64,000 nt of DNA, from assembly GCA_029962745.1 (NCBI GenBank), contig CM057157.1, positions 26,229,953-26,293,952 of the forward strand, in the 5' to 3' direction. The translations under genes and the position numbers were made by a program. The notes below the pieces were generated by a model that saw only the letters and a list, made by a program, of their open reading frames with translations, had not been told where the DNA came from and did not search any database. The stretch comes from Echinometra lucunter (taxonomy: Eukaryota; Echinodermata; Echinoidea; Camarodonta; Echinometridae). This document shows positions 57,801 to 64,000 of this stretch, piece after piece (position 1 is the first letter of the stretch; every line of letters begins with the position of its first letter).

Positions 57801-60800
57801 AAATTTTTTTTTGTGTACATAAAAATGATAACTACCTTGGAGCACTTTTGATATTTATGCTTTAGACTCCTTCCTTCGACTTTCCTGGCAAATTGTTGTT
57901 ACCTAAACCCATCAACCCACTCCACCCTTTTTCTTTGGTTATCGATTCAATCTTTTAATCTCATCCATATATGTTTTTATTTATTCTTATTTCAAATATT
58001 TTTTTTCTTATGTTACTTTTCATTTGATGTCTAGTTTTTTTTTCATGTTTTATTGCTTTTGTTTATGCCTCCGCCCACTGTAGGTGGTTGCCGGAGGCAT
58101 TATGTTTTCGGGTCGTCCGTCCGTCCGTCCGTCCCGTTTTCGTTCTCGCGATAACTTAAGAACCGTTTGACGGATCAACTTCAAACTTGGCACAGGTATG
58201 CATATGGGAGGGACAATGATCTGATTAGATTTTGGAGTCTCAAGGTCAAATGTCAAGGTCATAGAGGTAATAATACACATAAAAATGGCTCGTTCTCGCG
58301 ATAACTTGAGAACCGTTTGACGGATCAGCTTCAAACTTGGCACAGGTATGCATATGGGAGGGACAATGATCTGATTAGATTTTGGAGTCTCAAGGTCAAA
58401 GGTCAAGGTCATAGAGGTAATAATACACTTAAAAATGGATCGTTCTCGCAATAACTTAAGAACCATTTGACAGATTGGCTTCAAACTTGACTCATGTATG
58501 CACATGGAAGGGACAATGATCTGATTAGATTTTGGGGTCACAAGGTCAAAGGTCAAAGGTCATAGAGGTCATTATGTACATAGAAATGGTTCGTTTTCAG
58601 CATAACTCAACAACCATTTGACTGATCAACCTCAAACGTGGCACAGGTATGCATATGGAAGGGACAATGATCTAATTAGATTTTGGGGTCTCAAGGTCAA
58701 AGGTCAAAGGTCATAGAGGTCATTATGTACATAGAAATGGTTCGTTCTTGTGATAACTCAGTAACCATTTGACGGTTCAACAAACTTGGCTCATGTATGC
58801 AAATGGAAAGGGCATACCCTCATTAGATTTGGGGGTCACAAGGTTAGAGGTCAAGGTCAAAGATGTCATTGTATAAATGAAAATAAATCAACATGAAGTG
58901 CCATATATTTCTGATCTGGTAATGGTGGAGGCATAAAGTTCGACCACGCGTGGTCGAAGATTCATCTAGTTTTAAGTTATTTTGATTCATTGTTATTCCA
59001 ATTATGTTCTGTTTTCATATATTTGTTTTGTATTTCTTGTATCATTATGTTCGTTTTCTGTTCACGGCCTTGCTGAAAAGCAGATTTTAGCTGATGGCAG
59101 ATTTTTACCTGTGATTAAATAAAATAAATACAATACCAAACAATATGGCAAATGTCAAAACAGGATCTTCTGGCAATTGCAAAACTGGCAGCTAACTTCA
59201 ACATCAGTTTGCCTGTACTTGTTGAGGAATGTATCTGAACCCTGTGCATAAAAAATGTCAGGGAATTCCCCATTGTAATGTGTATTGGAACTTTTACAAG
59301 ACAATATTTGTTTGATTCAATTTTTGTCGAGCCACAGAAGTGGAGCGAGACTAACAGATCCTTAGCGATGCCCTTCCATCCATGGCGATTATGAAACTCC
59401 AATAACTTTGCGACCATTGCTCATTTGTAACCAAATTTGGATGGTAGATGCTCTGGAGGGACCTCATTGTCATTTGGGGGTCAAAGGTCAAATGAGGTCA
59501 AATATTCAAGTTTACCTGCAAGTTTCTACTGGGGTTAGTAACTTTTGAACCACTGGCCTATTGTAACCAAACATGGATGGTAGATGCCTTACAGGGACCT
59601 CAGTGTTATTTGGGGGTCAAAGGTCATTTATGTAGGTCAAAGATCAACAAATGAGGTCAATTGTTACAATTTACCTGCAAGAATGATTGCACATGAACGT
59701 GGCAAGACACATTATGGCTATTGCCTTGTTTTAATTCTTTGTGGTTCCTTTCTGAAGCCGAGTCCTATGCCAACGAGAAGCAAGCTCTGGTTAATCTGCA
59801 GAAGTTAGTTGACACGACAGTAGAGGTTCTGGCTATGCTACAGCTAATCTGCTATCACCAGTTCCATATTGCAGCTTCAAAACTCTCCGAGGTAAGCTTC
59901 ACCCAAATCTATCCCTCCTTCTTGCTTTTGTATTTATTCTGTTTTTTTGTTTTTGTTGTGTTTATTTGTGCTATTTAATTAATTTGGTCCTGTGATCAGG
60001 TCATTTGGTGTATATAAACACAACAAAAAAAGTAACTCCCACCAATTCAAAACAGAATAACTTTTTAATGAAGAAGTTTTGAGCAAAATAATTTGGCAGG
60101 AGTGTTCCTACACTTATTGCCTAACTTCGGTGTGAAAATGAGATTGATCTATCAAGTTATGCATGAGTGAGCAGACATTAAAGGCAAAAATGTCACTTTT
60201 CAAAAGTCACATGAGTCATTTTTGGGAATCTGTGAAACAAACTTTTTCTGGTGTTGTTTGAGTGCTGTTGATGTTTATTGAGATTGTGTCATGGTTGAGT
60301 GAGAACAATTTTAACGATGAAGCAATAAATGTTAAAAAAATTACTGTTTAATGCCGGCAAAACGACTACCCGGTTTTTTCACATAATGTGCTGACTCATG
60401 GTGGTTGATGCCAATTCTTTCCATAAACTGAATGGATTTTGTAGATTTAGGAGGGATGAACATCACTTTCTTCAAAAAATTGTGTTCAACCAACTGTGAT
60501 AAACATGAAAAGTGTCAGGGATAGGCATGACGGGGTCAAACAATGGAAGAAACCAAATTCGTCAAAGTTTTGTTTCACAGACCCCCCAAAATGACTCTTG
60601 TGACTTTTGAAAAGTGACATTTTTGCCTTTAATGTCTGCTCACTCATGCATGACTTGACGGATAATTCTCATTTTCACACCAAAGTTAGTCGATAAGTGT
60701 AGAAACACTCCTGCCAAATTATTTTGCTCAAAACTTTTTCGTTAAAAAGTTATGCTATTTTGAATTAGGGGGGAGTTACTTTTGTTGTTGTGTTTATATA

Positions 60801-63008
60801 TTTTTTGGGGGGGCGGGGGATCGGAAGGAGGGATTTGTTTTCAAAATTATTTGGCCCTACCATTGGCTTATGCAATGTTTGTCATCGGTTTGTTTCTTTC
60901 CTTTTCATCTTTTAAAAAAAAAAAAAATTTATTGGGGATACTGTGGCTGTCATTTCTTTTGTTGTTATACTTTTTATGATTTTATTTGTTGTTGAGATTA
61001 AGGATTATCATAGTAGTATGTGTAGTATTAATGTTTTGGATGAACTGTGTTGTTCTAATATACATTTACATTTTGCTGCATTTGCATAAATACAGATATC
61101 AAATCCAATGTGATTTATGATTCTTTCACTGAATCTCAGAATATACAAGAATATAAGTAGAACCAATGCTGCGCCAAACTATGTAGGGGAGAATTAGGAA
61201 CAAATCACCACACTAATCAGTAGAATTCTTTAGAAATGTTTGTTTTTTGCACTTTAGGATGATTGAATATCTTATTTCAATACTATTCCTTCACATCCAT
61301 ACATATTGGATTATTCTCAATTTTTCACAGAATGCAACAAAATTTTTACAATTTTTTTTCTTTTAGAAAAGAACAAAGTTTAGCATACATGTAGATAACA
61401 GTAAACCAGGATTTTCACAAAAATACAGTATAGCATAATATAACAAAATATAACAGAATATGACAAAATATACCAGAATATAAAAAAAAATATATCAGAG
61501 TATAACAAAATTTTCAGTGTATAACAAAACCTTGAAATTAAAAGAAAAAAAATTAACACCAACAGGACGCCTATCTGAGGGCGCTAAATCCAAACCTGTC
61601 TATCATTTCAGACGGCACACACGAGCTTGGGAAGATTACTTGCCTACTGTTGGCAATTTCCCCTGTATAGACCTATATCGCTGCAAGTTTACACCTAATT
61701 TTGCTCTATTTGCATGATTCCTATCCAAACTTTATTGCAAACGAGACTTTGAAATTTGCTTGATCTCCCATTCAGATTGACCAAGAAGAGCTGATGAAAA
61801 TGACCTTCAGAGATCTTGTACTGAGAGGAAAAGTGGTGAGTTACTCTGTTCTTGACAAAGATGCAGGGCCATCAGTCCATTTTATTTCTTTATTTATTTT
61901 TTTATTTATTTTTTTTTTTTTTTTTGGGGGGGGACATAAAACAAATATTTGCTGACATGTAAACAAGAGGTTGCCAGCTTATTTATTTAAATTTTGTAAT
62001 TATTATTTTATTTATTTATTTATTTATTCATTCATTCATTCATTCATTCATTTATTTATTTATTTTAATTTAATTAATTAATTTATTATTTATTTTATTT
62101 ATTTATTCATTTTTTTTTTTGGGGGGGGGGACATACCATACCATACCTCTAAGATTTTGAGAAAGGGAAATCATAGTCACAATATATGGGACTCTGAGAT
62201 GTTTGCCAACTCCCCTTACTTCTACTTCAAAAGCATATCTCTTGGTATTGAGTTATACATCAACGCAAAGGTCAACTAACTTTCTCAGCTTTTGTGCCAG
62301 TGCGAAATGTTGTCGGCACCTCTCGGTGCTGCGTGTGTGTTGCGTATTGATAGTGTATAACGCTTCGCCAGCGTAGTATATGGCCAAGGATTTCTGCTTC
62401 ATCCTGAATATGGATCTTGCTAAATACTGTAGACTCAACACTATAATATCCCTTTAAGTGCACGAAGTGTCCATTGAGTTTGTGCATAGCATAAAAAACC
62501 AGAGCAGGTATGACAAACACTGCTTCCAACACATCGAAAATGGGAGTCGTTATTGCCATGACATTTCTTCGTTATTTGGGAGGCTTTTTCATTTTCTGAA
62601 AGAGTAACAGTATGAAATTTCATGACTTGAGTAAAGATTGAAAATGTATAAGGTTGGATTTTGTCTTAACATCACAAACACAGGCAACGTTACTCTTTGT
62701 GCTCTCATTTGCAATAATTTGTCATATAAATGTGGCAGTTGATACTAATAACAACTTTTATGAAACAGGGCCCAGTTATCCCAGTAGGATCTCTTTATTG
62801 ATTATCACTGTTATTTTCATAATCATCAAATTCTTACTTCATTTTCTTTCCAACTTGACCATTCCAATCTGAACAGATCTGTGGTAGCCTCATCACCGCC
62901 CTCATCAACCGCTACATCGAAGACAACAGCACAACGGATGCCATCAGTAGCCGACTTCGGGAAGTGTGTCCATCACTCTACAGCGCCAATGATGCCATAT
63001 GTACAAAG
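33682..63008 (+). CDS. NUP155: NUP155, nucleoporin scaffold protein, 5' part (20 coding exons)
   Basis: NUP155 belongs to the inner-ring scaffold of the nuclear pore complex: an N-terminal beta-propeller followed by an alpha-helical solenoid. Coding exons: 33682-33805, 34092-34229, 35821-35917, 36665-36828, 37908-38071, 38949-39048, 39714-39879, 41894-41991, 42817-42978, 43818-43918, 45935-46153, 47020-47130, 47516-47687, 48694-48895, 49936-50002, 56448-56554, 57529-57581, 59758-59891, 61776-61835, 62877-63008. All introns are GT-AG and every phase joins in frame, giving 857 codons. Family-diagnostic strings are [11 protein letters not shown] (exon 2), [17 protein letters not shown] (exon 3), [11 protein letters not shown] (exon 4), KDGCLYE (exon 5), [10 protein letters not shown] (exon 9), RPVDQLR (exon 12), [16 protein letters not shown] (exon 13), LCLYFSRI (exon 14) and [12 protein letters not shown] (exon 20). 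The family is about 1390 residues, so roughly 500 C-terminal residues lie beyond the window. Introns are loaded with transposons but exons look intact. One exon has a duplicate (40166-40334). Confidence 0.96.
34092..34229 (+). CDS. NUP155: NUP155 coding exon 2
   Basis: Phase 1 to phase 1. Encodes the [10 protein letters not shown] region and the conserved [11 protein letters not shown]. Acceptor TTTGTTACAG, donor GTATCC, which is a weak donor. Confidence 0.93.
34341..34958. repeat. Foldback element with four GGACGGACA motifs
   Basis: GAGAGTGTGATCA at the left and TGATCACACTCTGG at the right are inverted. Between them ACGGACGGACA-type motifs recur at about 34372, 34555, 34741 and 34911, spaced about 170-186 bp. 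Intron of NUP155. Family not recognised. Confidence 0.6.
35438..35757. repeat. Possible inverted-repeat element
   Basis: ATATAAGATGG on the left and CCATCTTATAT on the right are inverted. The interior has GTGCGTAC motifs in both halves. Boundaries uncertain. Confidence 0.4.
35821..35917 (+). CDS. NUP155: NUP155 coding exon 3
   Basis: Encodes [19 protein letters not shown] and the [10 protein letters not shown] strand that opens the beta-propeller. Acceptor GATAACAG, donor GTTAGT, with phase shared with exon 4. Confidence 0.96.
36066..36195. mobile_element. MITE family with CTGATTGGCTGAGAGCAAAT core (copy a, inverted)
   Basis: GTCTTGTCAGTGATTTTTAC and its inverse at the right end form the arms; TTTGCTCTCAGCCAATCAGA is the shared core in reverse orientation. 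NUP155 intron 3. Confidence 0.7.
36665..36828 (+). CDS. NUP155: NUP155 coding exon 4
   Basis: Encodes [11 protein letters not shown] and a propeller blade ending [13 protein letters not shown]. Acceptor TTTCTTTAG, donor GTAGCG. Ends in phase 1. Confidence 0.96.
36893..36970. repeat. Interstitial telomere-like (CCTAAC)n block
   Basis: CCTAACCCTAACC with degenerate neighbours such as CCTAAACC; the opposite strand reads TTAGGG. A more degenerate CTAACCC patch occurs near 10330-10380. Intron or intergenic, not a chromosome end. Confidence 0.75.
37430..37560. mobile_element. MITE family with CTGATTGGCTGAGAGCAAAT core (copy b)
   Basis: Starts GGTCCCGTTTTGTGAAACTT, contains the core near 37502-37521 and ends in an inverse of AAACTTGTTATC. 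NUP155 intron 4. Confidence 0.7.
37908..38071 (+). CDS. NUP155: NUP155 coding exon 5
   Basis: Encodes [33 protein letters not shown]. Ends in phase 0 just 46 bp before a piggyBac-like MITE in the intron. Confidence 0.96.
38118..38534 (+). mobile_element. piggyBac-like MITE (copy 2), TTAA target
   Basis: TTAA at 38118-38121 and 38531-38534 encloses the same AT-rich body as at 19013, with ends ACCATTCATGACA and TGTCATGAATGGG. Same orientation. NUP155 intron 5. Confidence 0.87.
38770..38800. repeat. Poly-G tract
   Basis: A run of about 18 G followed by TAGGGGTG in NUP155 intron 5. Confidence 0.85.
38949..39048 (+). CDS. NUP155: NUP155 coding exon 6
   Basis: Encodes [18 protein letters not shown] and PSILQFSDK, propeller region. 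Phase 0 to phase 1, donor GTAAGT. Confidence 0.96.
39714..39879 (+). CDS. NUP155: NUP155 coding exon 7
   Basis: Encodes [20 protein letters not shown] and [18 protein letters not shown]. Phase 1 to phase 2; donor AA|GTAAGT. A paralogous copy with the same phases lies 287 bp downstream. Confidence 0.95.
39950..40155 (-). mobile_element. tRNA-derived SINE
   Basis: On the minus strand an A box TGGCTCGGTGG (40132-40142) and a B box GGTTCGAAACC (40089-40098) are 34 bp apart, followed by a GGTAAGGTATTAATCC tail. It lies immediately before the duplicated exon 7. Confidence 0.72.
40166..40334 (+). CDS. NUP155: Duplicate of NUP155 exon 7 (possible alternative exon or pseudoexon)
   Basis: Encodes [16 protein letters not shown] and [18 protein letters not shown] with no stop. 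Between a TAG acceptor (GTATGGGTAG, ending 40165) and a GTATGC donor it is 169 nt, exactly one codon longer than exon 7. Entry phase 1 and exit phase 2 are the same, so it could replace exon 7 without a frameshift. Its first 20 or so codons are diverged and begin just after a SINE head, so loss of function is also possible. The acceptor has a poor pyrimidine tract. Confidence 0.5.
40518..40560. mobile_element. End fragment of Helitron-like family
   Basis: ATGCCTCCACCCACCAAAGG and CCAGAGGCAT form the same terminal hairpin as the start of the element at 58065. The remainder of that element is not present here. Confidence 0.55.
41690..41795 (-). mobile_element. tRNA-derived SINE head
   Basis: On the minus strand an A box TGGCTCAGTCGG (41769-41780) and a degenerate B box GGGTTCTAGTGC (41727-41738). 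Lies next to the exon 8 fragment. Confidence 0.6.
41804..41850 (+). pseudogene. NUP155: Partial copy of NUP155 exon 8
   Basis: ACAAGCAGCTGGTACATGTA and GCAGTCACAAGTC match the centre of exon 8 (CAAGCAGCTGATACACATAG, GCAGTCACAAGTC). It has no splice sites of its own and lies 44 bp before the real exon. A decayed microduplication. Confidence 0.65.
41894..41991 (+). CDS. NUP155: NUP155 coding exon 8
   Basis: Encodes [20 protein letters not shown] and [10 protein letters not shown], propeller. Enters in phase 2 and leaves in phase 1 before GTAAGT. A partial copy of its centre lies just upstream (41804-41850). Confidence 0.95.
42131..42478. repeat. Foldback element in NUP155 intron 8
   Basis: The left arm has GCAGATTTCATGGTATTTAA and CTTGATTTAG, the right arm CTAAATCAAG and CCATGAAATCTGC. 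A nested inverted pair GTGGTTTAGACCA/TGGTCTAAACCA lies inside. Non-coding. Confidence 0.65.
42817..42978 (+). CDS. NUP155: NUP155 coding exon 9
   Basis: Encodes [15 protein letters not shown] and the conserved [10 protein letters not shown], then [10 protein letters not shown]. Phase 1 to phase 1. Confidence 0.96.
43205..43310 (-). mobile_element. tRNA-derived SINE head
   Basis: On the minus strand an A box TGGCACAGTGG (43276-43286) and a B box GGGTACGAATC (43229-43239). An ATAATA microsatellite lies just to its left (43100-43130). Confidence 0.55.
43818..43918 (+). CDS. NUP155: NUP155 coding exon 10
   Basis: Encodes [18 protein letters not shown] and LMETQ. Phase 1 to phase 0; acceptor CATAACAG, donor GTGAGA. 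Confidence 0.96.
44203..44347. mobile_element. MITE family with CTGATTGGCTGAGAGCAAAT core (copy c, best preserved)
   Basis: Starts GGCCCCGTTTCATAAAACTT and ends with the inverse-like GAGAACCGGGGCCC. It contains AACTTGTTATCAATAACAAG and the core. NUP155 intron 10. Confidence 0.75.
45124..45537 (+). mobile_element. piggyBac-like MITE (copy 3)
   Basis: Same body as at 19013 and 38118. The left edge is TTAG (mutated TTAA) then CCCATTCGTGACAG; the right edge is CTGTCACGAATGGG then TTAA. NUP155 intron 10. Confidence 0.85.
45631..45876. mobile_element. Foldback element, CACTCTGCCGTCC arms
   Basis: The left arm CACTCTGCCGTCCAATGACA and the right arm TGTCATTTGGATGGCGGTG are inverted over about 36 bp including AAAAGGAAGCAACTCTG. 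NUP155 intron 10. Confidence 0.7.
45935..46153 (+). CDS. NUP155: NUP155 coding exon 11
   Basis: Encodes [15 protein letters not shown], a Ser/Pro-rich loop, then PPVVVQQH and RYVLLSSQ. 219 nt, phase 0 to phase 0. The Ser/Pro loop appears species-variable. Confidence 0.95.
46537..46875. mobile_element. PIF/Harbinger-like MITE, related to 14767-15132
   Basis: TTA on both sides; ends GGCTTGTTCAGATGTGA and TCATATCTGAACAAGCC. The interior shares the GTACAAG...AATGGGATA...GGCGACC string with the 14.8 kb element. NUP155 intron 11. Confidence 0.72.
47020..47130 (+). CDS. NUP155: NUP155 coding exon 12
   Basis: Encodes [19 protein letters not shown] and [10 protein letters not shown]. Phase 0 to 0, after a long poly-T acceptor. 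Confidence 0.96.
47349..47480. repeat. CTT/CCT polypyrimidine microsatellite
   Basis: TCTTCC-type repeats just upstream of the exon 13 acceptor; may act as an extended pyrimidine tract. Confidence 0.85.
47516..47687 (+). CDS. NUP155: NUP155 coding exon 13
   Basis: Encodes [16 protein letters not shown], then [11 protein letters not shown] and a variable Pro-rich loop. Marks the beginning of the helical half. Phase 0 to 1; a CT-rich microsatellite lies just upstream of the acceptor. Confidence 0.96.
48694..48895 (+). CDS. NUP155: NUP155 coding exon 14
   Basis: A low-complexity Ser/Pro/Thr linker followed by the conserved [15 protein letters not shown]. Phase 1 to 2. Confidence 0.95.
49666..49909. 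mobile_element. MITE with TACTGTA ends
   Basis: TACTGTAAATGC at the left and GCGTCTACAGTA at the right, with TTTTCGC/GCGAAAA subterminal inverted motifs. TA target. NUP155 intron 14. Confidence 0.65.
49936..50002 (+). CDS. NUP155: NUP155 coding exon 15
   Basis: A short exon encoding [20 protein letters not shown]. Phase 2 to 0. It is followed by the largest intron (6.4 kb), which contains a 5.4 kb transposon. Confidence 0.93.
50173..50366. repeat. Inverted repeat GCAGAAGGGCGTAAG
   Basis: GGCTGGCAGAAGGGCGTAAG on the left and CTTACGCCCTTCTGCCGGC on the right form a hairpin with a 130-bp loop, with two inner GGCCGGAAGAAGGGT-like motifs. NUP155 intron 15. Confidence 0.7.
50640..50705 (+). mobile_element. 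Degenerate tRNA-like SINE fragment
   Basis: TGTGGTATGTGGATGAAGGC followed by CTTGGTTCAATCTTCA resembles an A box and a B box. Diverged; low confidence. Confidence 0.35.
50881..50912. mobile_element. MITE with CTGATTGGCTGAGAGCAAAT core (copy d, left half)
   Basis: GGGCTCCATTTCATAAAACT then CATTATCAA, matching the start of the copy at 44203. It is cut by the 5.4 kb insertion and resumes at 56296. Confidence 0.8.
50913..56298. mobile_element. 5.4 kb non-autonomous DNA transposon, TAA target
   Basis: The body 50916-56295 starts GGCACAAGAGATTTA and ends with its inverse (AAATCTCTTGCGCC, one mismatch). A 3-bp TAA flanks both sides (50913-50915, 56296-56298), and removing the element rejoins the older MITE exactly. 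TWA-type 3-bp duplication suggests PIF/Harbinger. Subterminal GTTCGAACG motifs occur at both ends (about 50985 and 56105-56215). No transposase-like frame is seen. The interior is AT-rich unique-looking sequence, with a GAT microsatellite (53100-53160), G runs near 52495 and 53510-53530, and many TTTTT tracts. Confidence 0.85.
56299..56402. mobile_element. MITE with CTGATTGGCTGAGAGCAAAT core (copy d, right half)
   Basis: CAAGTTGCAATAACTGTTAT, the core with one change (GATAGGCT) and GGCAATTGTTACTGAT continue the copy interrupted at 50912. Confidence 0.8.
56448..56554 (+). CDS. NUP155: NUP155 coding exon 16
   Basis: Encodes [20 protein letters not shown], matching the family's helical segment. 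Phase 0 to 2. Confidence 0.95.
56690..57270. repeat. Purine-rich then pyrimidine-rich tract
   Basis: GAGGAG/GAAGAAG repeats (about 56700-56835) switch to CTTCCT/CTTCTT repeats (56855-57240), giving an imperfect inverted tract of nearly 600 bp. The long Glu- or Ser-rich frames here are artefacts. NUP155 intron 16. Confidence 0.92.
57529..57581 (+). CDS. NUP155: NUP155 coding exon 17
   Basis: A 53-nt exon encoding [17 protein letters not shown], a poorly conserved linker. Supported mainly by splice signals (TTGTTTTAG and GTAAGC) and by phase, which links exons 16 and 18. Confidence 0.85.
58065..58969 (+). mobile_element. Helitron-like element with five 150-bp minisatellite units
   Basis: The start has a hairpin (ATGCCTCCGCCC ... 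CCGGAGGCAT) then GTCC tetramers. The 3' end has a perfect 20-bp palindrome TTCGACCACGCGTGGTCGAA (58939-58958) followed 7 bases later by CTAG|T, which is the Helitron 3' signature. Between lie five units starting near 58141, 58291, 58441, 58590 and 58740. No Rep/helicase is encoded. The 168-codon minus-strand frame over the units is a repeat artefact. Confidence 0.75.
59320..59690. repeat. Two-unit GGTCAAAGGTCA-bearing repeat
   Basis: Two copies of about 130 bp share AACCAAA.ATGGATGGTAGAT, AGGGACCTCA and GGGGGTCAAAGGTCA. Preceded by GTCGAGCCACAGAAGTGGAG. Similar in style to, but distinct from, the element at 58065. NUP155 intron 17. Confidence 0.7.
59758..59891 (+). CDS. NUP155: NUP155 coding exon 18
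   Basis: Encodes [19 protein letters not shown] and [16 protein letters not shown], matching the family's helical solenoid. Phase 1 to 0. Confidence 0.96.
60011..60800. mobile_element. 790-bp foldback transposon
   Basis: The ends TATATAAACACAACAAAAAA and its inverse, then AGTAACTCCC/GGGAGTTACT, belong to imperfect arms of about 230 bp (60011-60240 and 60570-60800), e.g. GACATTAAAGGCAAAAATGT in both. The inner part is unique. NUP155 intron 18. Confidence 0.82.
61430..61520. repeat. ATAACA/ATAACAAAATAT short tandem repeat
   Basis: Motifs such as TATAACAAAA and ATATACCAGAATATA recur over about 90 bp. NUP155 intron 18. Confidence 0.6.
61776..61835 (+). CDS. NUP155: NUP155 coding exon 19
   Basis: A 60-nt exon encoding [19 protein letters not shown]. 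Phase 0 to 0; acceptor CCCATTCAG, donor GTGAGT. Confidence 0.95.
61885..62125. repeat. TTTA/TTCA tetranucleotide microsatellite
   Basis: TTTATTTA and TTCATTCA runs with two T/G blocks (61905-61932, 62111-62130). NUP155 intron 19. Confidence 0.9.
62700..62775. repeat. Fragment of CTGATTGGCTGAGAGCAAAT MITE family
   Basis: GCAATAATTTGTCATATAAA, GTGGCAGTTGATACTAATAA and TTTATGAAACAGGGCCC match the right half of the copy at 44203 without its core. Confidence 0.5.
62877..63008 (+). CDS. NUP155: NUP155 coding exon 20 (last in window)
   Basis: Encodes [18 protein letters not shown] and the conserved [14 protein letters not shown]. Phase 0 to 0, donor GTATGA. The rest of the gene lies to the right of the window. 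Confidence 0.96.
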
Positions 63009-63067
63009 GTATGACAAGATTGTCCTGCCAGTTACCAACTGATGTAAAATGAAAATGAGCTGAAAAG

Positions 63068-63690
63068 GGTGATGATGGTGGTGGTGATGGTGATGATGAT
63101 TATGATGGTGGTGATGATGATGGTGATGTTGGTGATGATGATGGTGATGTTGGTGATGATGATGCTGATGACGACAACGGTGGTGGTAATGATGACGGTG
63201 ATTATTATCATGGTGAGGTGGTGATGATGACGATAGTGATGATGGTGATGATGATGATGGTGATAATGATAATGGTGATTATTATCATTGTGATGGTGGT
63301 GATGATGATGAAAATGGAGATGATGGTGGTGATGATGATGATGATGGTGGTGATAATGATGATGGTGATGATTATCATGATGATGGTGGTGGTGATGGTG
63401 GTGATAATGATGGTGGTGGTGATAATGATGATGGTGATGATTATCATGGTAATGGTTGTGGTGATGATGAGTGTGATGATGGTGGTGGTGCTTGTGGTTG
63501 GTTGATGATGACGATAGTGATGGTGATGGTGATGGTGATGGTGATGGTGGTGATAATATTGATGGTGATGATAAATGATGATAGTCATAATGATTATGGT
63601 TATGATTATCATGGCGATGGTGGTTGTTATGATGATGGTCATGATGATGGTGGTGATGATAATGATAATGATGATGACGAATGTGATGTT
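63068..63690. repeat. GATGGTGATGAT minisatellite
   Basis: About 620 bp of GATGATGGTGGT and related units with GATTATCATG interruptions, in the intron after exon 20. The Met/Val and Ile/Thr frames are artefacts. Confidence 0.95.
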
Positions 63691-63711
63691 GTTGGTGGTT
63701 TCTCTGAACAG

Positions 63712-63865
63712 GGTGCCATTGAATAAAAACTTGCTATTATAGTAACTTTGCCGTCAATGGTTACTACCATGGTAATTGCCCAACATCCAATCAAAATCCA
63801 GTATTCCATGAAAGTTACCGTTGATGGCAAAGTTACAATAATAGCAAGTTTTATTCAACGGTACC
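63712..63865. mobile_element. MITE with 40-bp inverted ends
   Basis: GGTGCCATTGAATAAAAACT at the left and AGTTTTATTCAACGGTACC at the right, continuing as ATAATAGCAA/TTGCTATTAT and GGCAAAGTTAC, about 40 bp with few mismatches. Confidence 0.8.
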
Positions 63866-64000
63866 TTGATTGCTAGGGAAGCAAGTACTTGCTTGTAGGT
63901 AAGCAACCAGTGGACCAACTGCTTATTCTCCAAGGCTCTGTTTATCAACTACAATACACAAAAACAACTATGAAAATAAACTTATAACAGCAACAGAACA

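Noticed and set aside
58050..58556. A 168-codon minus-strand frame with three repeats of [20 protein letters not shown]
   Set aside because: The repeats follow the 150-bp minisatellite units of a Helitron-like element; later units break the frame and no family is recognised.
63208..63642. A 144-codon Ile/Thr/His frame and Met/Val frames
   Set aside because: Translations of the GATGGT minisatellite.

Overview
This 64 kb window is nuclear DNA from a metazoan, most likely an echinoderm and probably a sea urchin. The phylum is an inference from animal-type GT-AG gene structure, deuterostome-like protein sequences and a very high density of short DNA transposons, tRNA-derived SINEs and G/C homopolymers of the kind seen in marine invertebrate genomes. 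I could not compare it with any genome. Nothing looks bacterial or viral.

Three protein-coding genes can be supported, all on the + strand. Two are tandem, single-coding-exon paralogues (11749-13569 and 20571-22445) of the FEM1 family. They have N-terminal ankyrin repeats, a helical middle, a second ankyrin block and a C-terminal BC-box/CUL2-box-like segment, so they are predicted substrate receptors of cullin-RING ubiquitin ligases. Each appears to have an upstream non-coding exon near a CCACGCCCAC box. The third gene is the 5' part of NUP155, a scaffold nucleoporin. Twenty coding exons between 33682 and 63008 were mapped with fully consistent splice phases (2571 nt, 857 codons). The gene runs off the right edge, and the C-terminal third or so of the protein lies outside.

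Layout: 1-10.4 kb is intergenic and repeat-rich, with two hAT-like non-autonomous elements, a fresh tandem duplication and a long AT tract. 10.4-14.1 kb is the first FEM1-like gene. 14.1-17.8 kb is a cluster of small terminal-inverted-repeat elements. 17.8-23.6 kb is the second FEM1-like gene, with a piggyBac-like MITE in its presumed 5' intron. 23.6-29.4 kb is intergenic with several more elements. 29.4-33.7 kb is the presumed 5' end of NUP155, containing nested transposons. 33.7-64 kb is NUP155 exons separated by introns full of MITEs, SINEs, foldback elements, a Helitron-like minisatellite element and a 5.4 kb transposon.

The points most worth following up are: a tandem copy of NUP155 exon 7 that keeps reading frame, splice signals and phase (possible mutually exclusive exon); a 5.4 kb element inserted with a 3-bp target duplication inside an older repeat; three hAT-like elements that share internal arrays built around a CTCGCTCGCT core; a Helitron-like element whose 150-bp units carry nuclear-receptor half-sites; and the FEM1-like pair, where one copy has gained an acidic Ser/Asp tail from a repeat that runs through its stop codon.
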